Assembly (NCBI RefSeq): GCF_028769735.1
Contig: NC_088170.1
Coordinates: 59,367,585-59,431,584, forward strand
Source: Zonotrichia leucophrys gambelii
Lineage: Eukaryota > Chordata > Aves > Passeriformes > Passerellidae
Direction of reading: 5' to 3'
DNA: 64,000 nt
Below, piece after piece: positions 40,501-51,019 of the stretch; the first letter of the stretch is position 1; every line of letters starts with the position of its first letter. The notes beneath the pieces are model-generated. The model did not search any database. It had not been told where the DNA came from and saw only the letters and a program-made list of their open reading frames with translations. The translations under genes were made by a program, and so were the position numbers.

Positions 40501-42912
40501 TCACACTTGGACACCGTGGTGGTGGGGGTAGCTCTGCAGTAAAATCCTGTTGGGAGTCTCCAGGTGAGATGGCCGCTGGTCTCTCAGTGAGGAGGGTGGC
40601 AGAGTGGACAGGCAGAGCTGGCCACAGAGCAGAGACCACCAGCAGCTCTGGGACAGGGCTGCTTCTGCAGCTGCACCTGCAGCAGGGTGGGAGTGACACC
40701 CATGCCTGGAAACACAGGATTTCCAGATCTGCTGTGAGGAATTAAGTCTGTGTGTACAGCTAGTAAAGATAACTCCTTTCCTCTTATCTCACTAGAAGGG
40801 GGAGCAAGAGAAAGGCCAAGAAATTGGCCAGATAGTGTTGCCAGGAGCAGTGCTCTGAGCCCCCTGTGACAGCTGATAAAGGCTGTTGTGGCCATGAAGC
40901 AGCAGAGACAATGCTGTGCCCCCAGCCCTGCCTGAGAGCAAGAGGGGAGAATATGTGAGTTACCAAGTCTCCCCTTGTCTCACTTTGGAGACATCACCTG
41001 CCTTCTCCTTAGGGACACCAGCTGGTGTCATGTGCTCTTGTGTCACATGTCCTTTCAGAAAGAATTTTGGAGACAAAATAGTCCACACCCCTGAGAATTC
41101 TTCCAAGTTACACAAGTATCTCAGAGGGAAGGTCACAGCGCAGCAGCCACCTCGACAGCTCACTTGATGGACCAGGGGCAGGACAGGAGTGTAGGGACAT
41201 AGAGGCACTCAGGCTGAGCATGGATTTTAGAATGAGCTGCTATGACTGGCAGAAGTTCATGTGTGGATATATGAAGTTGAGCAATGGGGCTGCACTGGAT
41301 TTACCGAGGTCCTCTGTGGAGGGATGGGACATCCTGGGGGGGCTTCAGTTGAACTTTGAGAAAACAGAATAAATGTCAGGATGAGCAGGGATCTACAGGT
41401 ACACCCTAGGATTTGTTCCAGCCCCATTAACACCCATCAGAAATCTTTAAACCTGTTATGAGTCAACACAGAAGGACCCAGCAGTGTATTTTAAGACACC
41501 ACTTTCACAGGTTCATCCCCTCCCCTCAGTGGCAGCTCTCCAAGAACCTGTTCAGTTTTGTGAGTATTGTGTGTCTTCACACTGTTGTGCCTGCATTGTA
41601 CATGGAACAGGAGGCCCCACCTCTGCTGGGGATGCTGCTCTCTGAGAAGTGCTTCTCGAGGGGTTACCAAGGTGTGGGAGAGTGAGCAGGGAGCTCACTG
41701 GACTTAGAGAGCTTGAGCTGCTCAGCTTATCAAAGAGACAGATAAGAGGAGACCTCTTACCTGAGAGAGCAATAGAGTTTTTGGCCCTGATCTGGAGCTC
41801 AGTGTCCCTGGCAGAGCCCTGTGATCCCCCTCCCCATGCATTGCAAGGATGTCGGGAGCACCCCTGCACTCCAGAGTTGTGGAAGCAGACTCCAACAGAG
41901 ACCAGTTCATATCATTGTTGTGAAGGGAGCTGGGTAGCACTGCCCCCCGTATCTAACCAGGCACACCCTGAGCCTGCTGCCTGTCCTGGGCCCGCTGATA
42001 CAGCCCCACGGTAAAACTGGAGGAACAGATTTCCCCAAGAGAAGCTCAGGGCAGGAATGGGAGCCTGGCAGTTTTGTCACAATGGTTGGATCACTCCTTG
42101 GGAGTATAACCATGGTTCCTCTTGGGGATAAAAGTGCTATGGCCTCTTTTATACTTCACAGGAGACAATATATTTTCATCGACAATCACTCTGAGCAAAT
42201 TCTCAGTGACCTTCTTAAAGGGAGCTGGGAGGTATATTTGACTCATAAGTGATGAAATTTAAACTTCTTTTGGAGGATTTGGAATAATGAAGAATATCTG
42301 CTTATTCCATAATATTCTGGCTTATCTTAATACTTCGCTTTGCTGCTAATAAGAATTAAGATTATTTTAAATTAACCTATAAATCTGATTTTCCAACCAG
42401 TCTTTAGTTGAAAAAGTCATCTTGTTCTCAAAACTGAAGTGGAAGTTTCATTCCCAACTTTCTTATCGCATTCACATCATCACTGTATGTTGGCCTTGTG
42501 TTCTATTGTCATTATGTATTTCCTGGATAGTACTTGCTCTGAAAAACAGCTAATTTTACAACTTGCAAGCAGATAAAATTAAATAAAAGCAGTCTGACTG
42601 TGCAGTTCTGGGGGTGCAAGGCTCTGATGAGATATTTTCAATAAATTATTTGTGCTGAGAAAAAGAAAGGAGTTACCCATTGTTTGTTTTCTGTTCCCAT
42701 GTTTTCCCATGGCATCATCCATTTCACATCACCCATCCCACAACACCCATGTGTGTTACCCTCAGGCTTGGGCCCGCTCCTGGGTGGCTCCAAGGGCTCC
42801 TGGAGCTCACACAGAGGTGGGTGCACAGCGTCACCTCCACCGGACAGCCTTGCTGCTCATGATGTCCGAGTGCTCCTTGAACAGGGCAAGGAAACTGCTG
42901 AGCACCAGGGGA
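34563..42912. other. Intergenic, no gene seen
   Basis: This is AT-rich to mixed DNA. A GC-moderate stretch at about 36.54-37.28 kb and another at about 40.3-42.1 kb hold overlapping short open frames on both strands, with no recognisable protein. The 41.65-42.1 kb part has a decayed-repeat feel but I could not match it to a family. No RNA gene was seen. Confidence 0.55.
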
Positions 42913-43558
42913 GCACACACTCACACTCACACTCACACTCACACTCACACTCACACATGTTCACACACACAGTCTCAGACTCTCACACATGCTCACACAC
43001 ACAGAAACACACACACTCAAACACATGCTCACACACTCAATCATTCTCACAGTCACACTCACACACACTCACATACACTGTCACACACTTGCAAAAACAC
43101 AGTTACACTCACACACACATTTGCATACACTGATGCACACACATACATTCATACACACAGTCTCACTCACACACACTCACACACATGTTCACACACACAT
43201 TTACACACAGTCTCACACACACACTCACATAAACTCACACACATTCACACACTTACACACACTCTCATACACATTTGCACACACTCACACACTCTTGCAC
43301 TCACACACACACAGTCACACGCACACACACTCACACACACTCACACACACACTCACACTCACACACTCACACACACACTCACACTCAAACACACACACAC
43401 TCTCACACACACACACTCAAACACACACACTCACACACACACTCACACACACTCACACACACACACACTCACACACACACTCACACACACTCACACACAC
43501 TCACACACACACTCACACTCACACTCACACACACTCACTCACACTCACACACTCACGC
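42913..43558. repeat. CA/CACACT microsatellite block, about 640 bp
   Basis: The block opens with a near-perfect (CACACT)n run at 42913-42956. It continues as interrupted mixtures of CACACT, CACA and CACAT to 43558. All three + strand frames stay open across much of it, giving long His/Thr/Ser-rich products. These are repeat artefacts, not genes. Confidence 0.97.
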
Positions 43559-44035
43559 TCGGTCCCTGTGCCCCTGTTGTTCCGTGCACAGCCCCCATCC
43601 CTCACCCCGTGTTCACTTCCCGGCGCTCCGCAGCCGCTGCTCCGCTGTGGGGAGCGCGTTCGTGCCGGGAGCCAGGGCCAGGCTCCCACTCCCACCTCAC
43701 AACATCCTCTTTCAATACAAAAAAAAAGAAAAAAAGAATAAAAAGACATTTAGTTCAGTGCACAAGTGCAGCGACTCAGTCGCTGAGGGCGGCAGCGCAT
43801 TAACCCCTGTGTCGGTGGGCTGCAGAGCAAACCTGGGAATGCCGTGGCCCTGTGACCGGCTCTCACATAAGTTACCAGAGAGCTCTGACATCAGTCTGTC
43901 TGTCCGTCTGTCTGTCCCGCCCTGCGCTGTCTGGGAGCTCCATTCTCCCGCACGGCCCCGCTCATCCCCACTCGGGGATTGCCACATTCCTGCGTGGGTT
44001 AAACAGCTCCGATGCAGCGGCCATGCAGCTTCTGC
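43559..44035. other. CpG-rich patch next to the microsatellite
   Basis: Immediately after the CA-rich block the DNA becomes GC- and CpG-rich. It shows clusters such as CGGCGCTCCGCAGCCGCTG and GGGAGCGCGTTCGTGCCGGG, with an A-rich gap at about 43720-43745. It may be a minor promoter or an unmethylated island. No exon is identifiable, so I give it no function. Confidence 0.4.
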
Positions 44036-47000
44036 CCGAACTGCATCAAACAAAATACACCCTGCAAAATGCCCGTGGTCCCACAGTCTGTAGCTGTGTG
44101 CCTTAGATAAAAGTGCTGAATCCTGTGTCTCCACACTCAGGTCCGCTGGCATGCACTCACACAAACTGTGTGTTTCAAATACATTTTAAATACAGATAGG
44201 ATAAACTTGCAGTAAAATGCGTTTCCGGCTCTCTGCAAGTTTAGAGATTGCTGAATGAAAGAGAAGGAATATATTTTCTGAGGCTCTTAAAGTTTAGTGA
44301 TCATTAAATAAAGCAAAAGAAATATCTTTTATGGACTTCCACATCCACCTTTTCCTACAAAGTAAACTGTTCAAACTGTCCTGGCCTGTTAGCCCTGTGT
44401 ACCTTGGGTCCCCGGGGTTACTGAAGTTAGAATAGCAAAGGGGAGAGATAAATTAGGCTGTAAAATGGACTAAGAGTTTTCTTTGTGGCCACTGACATTT
44501 AAAAAATTCTTCAGATAAAGGCTACCCACGATAAATATTTGCAAGTTAATGAAAGCCTTGGAAACTTCAGCATGCAGATGTAGCATGGTTAAATACCCAT
44601 CATTTCTTCATGGGACAGCAGAGCAGCCAGTGGAGAGTGGGACAGAGCAGTCACGGACAGGAATCCTGGTTGTGGGAGATACCTCCTTATGTAAGCTGTG
44701 TGTATTTAATGTACACTCAAAATCACATTTGCAAAACAAAGTCAAACGTTAGAATTGTAAATAACCAGCCCCAAGTTGAGTTCCCCTAAATACACTTAGG
44801 ATGCTCATCACCCAGTGTTAATAGAGCACAGCAGCACCATGGAACAGAAACAGGCAAAAGTATATTCTTGTGCCTGTATTACATCCAAAAGAGCACATTA
44901 AGGGAAGCATAATTCAAATCAGGAAAATATAAAAGCAAGAACCATAATGAATGTTGTGTATTTGTCTTCAGCAATTTAAATTTTTATTCATAATAGATAA
45001 CGAGATTAATTTTAAGCTCAGAGTCCCACCCACTACCTACTTTTCTAGTCATGAGCAGAGAGTTAAATCTCTAGATTTACATCTCTAAAGAAATTCCATA
45101 AAATATATAAGATATTGAACACAAAAAATTTCTACTCTTTGAAAGTATTCACCCTTAAATGCTATTATTAAGCCAGACAATAGAAAGTTTTAAATACTTG
45201 TTCCCCAGTATGGAGTTATTTTTAAATCCTGTATTCTTTTTAATGGCTACAAGATCAATAATAAATGTAAGGGTTTAGGCTCACCTATTTGATAGCACCA
45301 ATAGTGTTTTAAAGTAATGCCTTTCTGAAAAAGAAAAGCCTTTTAATATTCTCTTTTATATTCATACCTCAATAAAGTTAATAAGCAATACAGAAATACA
45401 AGTTTAAACTCATTTGAATGAAATGCACTAAAAGAGAGAAGAGAGAGAGAAATGTCTAAAGTTAAATTCTCTATTTCCAGATGAAATCATGAGATGTCAG
45501 TTTACAGATGGTGCATATTGCAGCAGCCCACTGGAAAATGGAGCAGCCAAACAGCTGCTATTGTTCCTACCCCAGAAAAAATGAAGATCTCGTAATAACA
45601 TAGGCATGGAAGTTGCCTATAATTTCACATTTAGGCCTTTGTTTAGAAATGACTTGGGCTCTGCTTAAGAGCAAAGTTCATGAAACTGGCAAGGCAAGAC
45701 TGCTTTATTATCTGACTGTGACAAGTCCTGTGCACAAAAAAGGGATTCATCCCAAAAGCTTATTTGGCATGGCCAAGGCAACTCCAGAGTGCCAGGCCTC
45801 TCTGGCAAATCCCTGCATAAAAAGGAGAGGAAAACAAGGAGGCTGCATGAACTGAAGACATTGTTTTGGAAGAAAAAGCAAGATCAGTTAGCTATTAATT
45901 ACTTTTAACTTTCCTGTCCAGCATTCACAGGTCAGAGGTTCCCACTTTGCTGAAGCCAAACTTTACTTACACTGAAGATTCAGCTTCACTGATAGACACA
46001 AGAGAGGGGTCCCATCTTACTTTAGCATGGTCAGACCCATCCTCCCCGTTTCTTTCCTTGACTGGAGTATGGATAAACCCCACACACCCAGGGATGACTG
46101 AGGAAGGGTTTCCAGCCTGCAGGAGATGTGCATGGATGGACTGACAGCCCACCTGCTGCATGGGCAGGAGGGATCCCTCTCAGCAATTTGTGTGCACATC
46201 TGAGTGTCAAGAGTGAAAACATACCGAGACAACACTGAGTGCTTGTATGGATGAATAGAAAATAAAGACTTGGGGGAAAAATCTGGCTCTGGAAAGTCCA
46301 ATTTATAGTGTGAGAAAACCAAAAGTGGCCCAGCTTGCTGTCCTGCTTTCAGATGTTACATGCTGTACCACAATGGATAAGTGATACATGCAATTTGATG
46401 CTCCATGTCTCTTTCTTATTTGCTGCTGATTATGTAGAAACTCTAGGCAGTTTCTTTAATTTTTTTCACAGAAAGCTGCTGAAAGCAGGGGACAAGATTT
46501 GCATCAGGACTCTCCACATGCTGACAGTGACAAAAGTGATTTTCTACATTCTTCCACCAAAACCTTTGCACAGACCCAAGGAGCTTGGACAAAGTCCCTT
46601 ATTGCTCCATGTTACTTAGCAGCTCCCCAGCCTGGCCATGTCCTTTCAGAATTATCTGCTGTGGCCATGTTAATAAAGCAGCTACTTGCCTGCTAATATT
46701 TCTCAATTCTGCTTTTGGGGTGTGAGCTCGCTCCCTGAATGAAGTGAGCAGCTCTACTGCCTGAATAATCACTTCCTTAAATTAATATGGACTGCAGCCA
46801 CGTCCATCTGTGCTGTGATTTCCCACCACCACCCATGCTTGAAAGAGGCCTGTACCTCCTAAGTAATTATTTACATTCCACCTATTGCATTCTCCATTGC
46901 AGACAACAGTCTTGACTCAGTTCTCATCTCAATTTATTCCTCGTTGTTTTCTGTGTTAAAAAACACACTTCATGGGGGGTGAAAGCCCATGGTAACCTCC

Positions 47001-49785
47001 ATCCTGCATGTATTAGGTGGGCCCTGCCTTTAACAGGGAGTAGTTGTAACTTACACAAAGATCTTGGATAAGACAAGAGCAAAAATAAAGATTACTCTGA
47101 TTTTTACAAGCTTTTATTCCTATTCCAGGAGGGTTGGTCTTAGACACTCTTCTTAAAGAGTTGTTTTGATGTTATTAATAACAATATCTTAGCCTTGCTG
47201 TCAATGGGAGAGGCATGTAAAATTCTGGCCAAAGTGGTTTCATAAACCCCTCGCCTTCAAAAATCAGGTACTGTATTTACTCAGAGCAGTGAGGGGCTGT
47301 GAAGCAATGCAAATGCCCCCTGGGACAGGGCTGGCCCTGTGAGAGTGTGGGGACAGCCTGATGGAGGCTCCCTCCATGCCCAGCCCTGCTGACGCTGCTC
47401 AGGGCAGGGGCTGAGCAGGTGCTGGTGCTCCAGGATGCAGGAAAATCTTTCACATCAATAAGGATTTGGGGTGATTTATGGGTAAATCATGCTTGTATCA
47501 GTGAGATTATGCTGGAGCTGGGGCTAGGAGTGAATGTTCCTTTAGGGAAAGACTGGCAGAGTATGGAAGCTCCTTTTTCTTCCTTCCCCCAATGCACAGG
47601 GCTTGGTCACAGCTTTGGCTCCCCGCAAATGTCTCAGCAAATGTCTCCCTGCTTTTGTAGGGACATGGTAAAGTCATGGGGTCTGTGGGTTCTGCAGTAT
47701 CCTGGTTTTTGATAAAGGCCACTACTAGCATCACTCTCCTAAGCAAAGATGAGCCTGAAATGTGTGAGGGAGTTTAGGGAAGCACATTTTCACCTATATG
47801 TGTAGGGTCAGAGAAGGCAGGTGTCTTGTCTGAACTGAAGGTCCATTACATCATTTCTGGAGGGTGCAGGAAATGGGGTTTAAGGTCCCAGACAGCCCCT
47901 TTAAATATCCCTGTGTCCTTGAACATTAGTGGTCTGGGGTGGCTGCTGGATTCCCCACCAAGAGGGCATGACTGTGGGGCTTCCCCATTCTGCCCAGTGA
48001 AGAAGATGGTAGAGATCTTGTGAAAGTGTAAGAAACAAAGGAGAAAGGAGAGAGGAAGCCATAACATAAAGAAATGGAGGTGACCAAGAAGAGACACAAG
48101 GCTTCCAGGTGGAGTTACATTTTCACCTTTTTTACTGACCCTTTTGGTAAGTGACACACACCTCCTAGAAGAAAGAGATGTTCTGGCTGCACTAACAGTC
48201 CTGGCTGCTCTGGATACTAAGCAGCTGGAAACAAAGAAAATTGTGTAAAATTCATCGGCATGGGCTCTATCCAAATCCCAGTGACCCCAGGGATGCTAAT
48301 CTGAGCCCCAAAATCTGTTGGCAGGTTAGCAGTCCCGTGGTCCCAAGGTTATTTAGGGAATTAGCTCTTGAAAAAACAAATGAAAAGGCTTTGCTGGAAA
48401 CGGGTGCAGTAGCATCCTGGCAGAGGAGGATGGCATCCCCTCCTGCCACACCAGTGGGACCACATCACCCCCTTTCCCTTCCACTTCTTTATTTTACAAG
48501 AGCTGGCCACAGCCTCCTCCACAATGCCAATTTGCATGGCTGTGGGCAGAGCAGGCACAGGCCAGGGTGTGTTTGCTCAGCTGAAGCCCCTCTGGCATGG
48601 CCTGGCCTTGCTGGCAAGCCCTTGCTGGAGGGAAGCAGGAGTGCACAAGGGAGAACACATCCTGCTGGCAGTGGATTCACCAGTGAGCCCACACAGCTTT
48701 TGCCTGCATGAGATTTTGGCATGAGGAAATGATATTATTAGTCTGTCACTTTTACAAGCGTTGAAATATATGGAGGAGGCACAGATGTTAAAAAATATCC
48801 AGCAAAGCAAACAAATACCCAAAGTTGAAAAACAAATAAACCATCCAAAAAGGAAGCCTTAAAGCCAAACTGACTCCTCACCAGCTGCTGTCAGGCCCAG
48901 CTTCCACAGCAGAGCCCAGGGACACCCCAAGCCAGTGGTGAGACAGGAGTTCCATCCCCTGCATGGTGCACTGCTGGTGACTTTTGTCCTAACAGTAAAG
49001 GCAGCGCATTTCTCCATCCAAGCTGAGGAGGGACATCCTCAGGGCCATCACCTCACTCCATCCCTAGTGAGGCACACCCCAGTGTGACAGGAACCACGGC
49101 AAAGTTCTGCTGCTGGTGGTGAACTGAGGCTCAGTGCAGAGCCAGCAGAGGAGGCAGGCTGGGCAGATGGCAAGGGTGTCCCCTGCACCACGGGCTGGCT
49201 GTCAGCTGGCTGGGAGGGAAGCAGCCTGCATGGACGTGGGGCAGCTGCTGGGGCCATCCCTGTGGATTGTGTCTCCATGGAGGGAACCTTTGCCTCTGGC
49301 ACTGAGACCAGTCCAGGAGGGAGCCCCTGCCCCGTGCCAGTTTTGCACTTCACCAATGCTGGCAGGTAGGCTCTCCTTTCCAATTCCATCATGCCACTGA
49401 CACTCACCCTGGCTGGCTCTGGCCTTTGGGCAGGATCCAGCAGCAGCATGGTGGATGCTTTAAACCCTTGTGGATTTGCTCCCATCTCCTGATGCCCTCT
49501 GTCAGTCCTGCTTTGTTAAAAATTTATGGTTTTATGAATCATTCGACTTGCTGGTGTTTTATGTTCAGTTTCTCATTTCCCTTCTGGTCTCCACTGGGTT
49601 TGCCCTTCTTGCTGGGATAAAGGGCCTGGGCACACACTCTCAGGGACCTGCACTCCCCAGGACTCACACACTGGCCCCCTCCAGGGCTGCCCAACCCTCC
49701 TCTGGGGATGCATGTGCATCACTTTGAAATGGAAGTGGAGAAGGTTTCAGTAAAAATCTCACTTTTCCCCACAGTGGGTGCAGGT
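44036..49785. other. Intergenic, upstream of RELN, no gene seen
   Basis: This is AT-rich DNA to about 47.2 kb, then rising GC content toward RELN. I see no exon with convincing coding character, no RNA gene and no identifiable repeat family. Distal RELN enhancers could lie here but cannot be recognised from one sequence. Confidence 0.6.
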
Positions 49786-50375
49786 ACAGCAGAGGCTGTG
49801 GCTGGGACGTGGCCAGGGGCAGCAGGGCAGGAATTGGAGCTGAGGCAAAGGGACAGGGACTGGGGCAGAGGAATAAGGGTAAAAAGATAGGGGATGGGGC
49901 AGGTGTAGAGGGGCAGAGACAGAGGAACAAGGACATGGACAGGGGTAAATGACAGGGGACAGAGCAGAGGGACAAAAGGATGGATAAAGGGACAGAAGCA
50001 GAGACATTTGTGTTGAGGCTGAGAGACAGGGACAAGAAAACGAGGAGGGAGCAGGATCAGAGGCTCAGGTGTCAGGGTTGGGAGTAAGGGCTGGGACAGG
50101 GGCAAGGGCAGGCACAGAGACCGAGGCAAGGGCAGGATCAGAGCCAGGAGCAGAAGCCGGGTCGTGGACGGAAGGGCAGGGGAAGGGCAGGGGCAGGGAC
50201 AGGGCAGGGGCAGGGGCAGGGGCAGGGCAGGGCAGGGGCAAGGGCAGAGGCAAGGGCAGGGGCAGGGGCAGGCACAGAGACCGAGGAAAGGGCAGGGGCA
50301 GAGCCAGGAGAAGAAGCCGGGTCGTGGACGGAAGGGCAGGGACAGGGCAGGGGCAGGGACCCGCGGTAGACAAAG
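49786..50375. repeat. Purine-rich CAGGGG minisatellite upstream of RELN
   Basis: The + strand is strongly G/A-rich, built from GGGACAG, GGGGCAG and AAGGGCAG units. It is densest at 50165-50270. A 70-bp segment at 50111-50180 recurs at 50271-50340, exactly 160 bp later, with four mismatches; both copies contain CCGGGTCGTGGACGGAAGGG. The runs of three or four Gs give G-quadruplex potential on the RELN sense strand. The complementary strand lacks stop codons, which explains the long Pro/Cys/Leu-rich minus-strand frame there. Confidence 0.9.
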
Positions 50376-50463
50376 GGCGGGCAGCAGAGCTGGGCTCGCA
50401 GCCCCGTGCCCGCGGCGGCAGCACCGCGCACCGGCGCGCAGAGCGAGGAGCAGGAGGAGCGGG

Positions 50464-50493
50464 CGGCGGCGGAGGAGGAGGAGGAGGAGGAGG
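50464..50493. repeat. RELN: (CGG)3(AGG)7 triplet repeat
   Basis: Three CGG units run directly into seven AGG units, about 295 bp upstream of the RELN ATG. The tract is in the presumed promoter or 5' leader. Human RELN carries a polymorphic GGC repeat just before the ATG. Here the sequence at that exact position is only a short imperfect CGG/CAG run (about 50767-50786), and the longer triplet tract lies further upstream. Confidence 0.9.
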
Positions 50494-50683
50494 GGAGGGA
50501 CCTTCCCCTCCCTCCCACCCCGGCACCGGGGGAAATAAATTATTCCCAGCCCTCGCGCTCCCAGCTCCGTGCCCCGCACCCGGCAGCGGCAGGCGGGCAC
50601 GGCGCAGCCTTGTCGGGGCGCGGAGGGGCCGCCCCTGCCCTGGCCGAGCTCCGCTCCGCGCAGCGCCGCGCCGGGGGGCAGCG

Positions 50684-50715
50684 CCCGCCCCGTCCGCCCC
50701 GTCCCGCCCCGTCCC
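50684..50715 (+). promoter_or_regulatory. RELN: Tandem GC boxes (Sp1/KLF-type)
   Basis: Three closely spaced CCGCCCCGT-type units repeat with a period of about 10 bp, ending about 70 bp before the RELN start codon. These fit GC boxes on the minus strand (GGGGCGG). Sp1-type regulation of the RELN promoter is plausible from family knowledge; binding here is inference. Confidence 0.6.
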
Positions 50716-50758
50716 GCGCGGTGCGGAGCGGAGCGGCGCCGGCCCCGCCGTGCCCTGG

Positions 50759-51019
50759 ATGCCCCAGCGGCGCCGGCGGCAGCAGCATGGAGCGGCGGCG
50801 GGGCGTCCCCGGGGGCTGGCCCTGCCTGCTGGCCGCCCTGGGTGCCCTGCTGGCGGCGGGCCGGGCGGCTGCGCCCCGCGCCCGCTTCTCGCCCTTCTTC
50901 TTCCTCTGCACCCACCACGGCGAGCTCGAGGGCGACGGCGAGCAGGGCGAGGTGCTGATCGCCCTGCACATCGCGGGCAACCCCTCCGCCTACGTGCCTG
51001 GCCAGGAGTACCACGGTAG
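50759..51019 (+). other. Out-of-frame ATG/ORF overlapping the RELN start
   Basis: An ATG lies 28 nt upstream of the RELN ATG in a different frame (+1). The frame stays open for 86 codons in genomic sequence, through all of RELN exon 1. Its TAG spans the splice donor, so in spliced mRNA it would continue into exon 2. The context is weak (T at -3, C at +4), while the RELN ATG has A at -3 and G at +4. It may be a leaky-scanning upstream ORF if the transcript starts before 50759. The Arg/Gly/Ala-rich product looks like a frame-shifted reading of GC-rich DNA and is not called as a protein. Confidence 0.45.
50787..51015 (+). CDS. RELN: RELN exon 1 (signal peptide and start of reelin domain)
   Basis: Reelin is a large secreted glycoprotein of about 3,460 residues in mammals. 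It signals through VLDLR and ApoER2 to DAB1 and positions migrating neurons. This first coding exon gives 76 codons plus one base. Residues 1-29 form a signal peptide with a hydrophobic core ([15 protein letters not shown]) and an AAA end. Residues 33-76 start the N-terminal reelin (F-spondin-like) domain. The stretch [20 protein letters not shown] matches vertebrate reelin exactly as I recall it, and [13 protein letters not shown] and YVPGQEYH follow. The ATG has a strong context (A at -3, G at +4), and no in-frame upstream ATG is seen. The exon ends at phase 1 before a consensus donor, G|GTAGGT. Codons are very GC-rich because the exon sits inside the CpG island. Exon 2 was not found and should lie beyond the window. 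Confidence 0.97.

Noticed and set aside
41649..42120. Possible decayed retroelement with overlapping frames
   Set aside because: It has a repeat-like feel (GAGCTTGAGCTGCTCAGC block), but I could not align it to CR1 or an LTR in consistent order.
42652..44093. Long His/Thr/Ser-rich open frames (up to 383 codons) on the + strand
   Set aside because: All three frames are open because CACACT repeats contain no stops. The composition is purely repeat-driven.
44829..44851. REST/NRSF-like site (CAGCACCATGGAACAG) about 6 kb upstream of RELN
   Set aside because: The left half fits the REST motif, but the right half is displaced by one base and then mismatches, so the full site is not met.
50406..50786. 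N-terminal extension of RELN in the same open frame
   Set aside because: The frame is open upstream but has no ATG, and the ATG at 50787 starts a proper signal peptide in strong context.
50069..51019. 316-codon Gly/Arg-rich + strand frame ending over RELN exon 1
   Set aside because: It is the reading of the G-rich minisatellite and GC-rich leader in a non-RELN frame. Only its last ATG (50759) is kept, as a possible upstream ORF.
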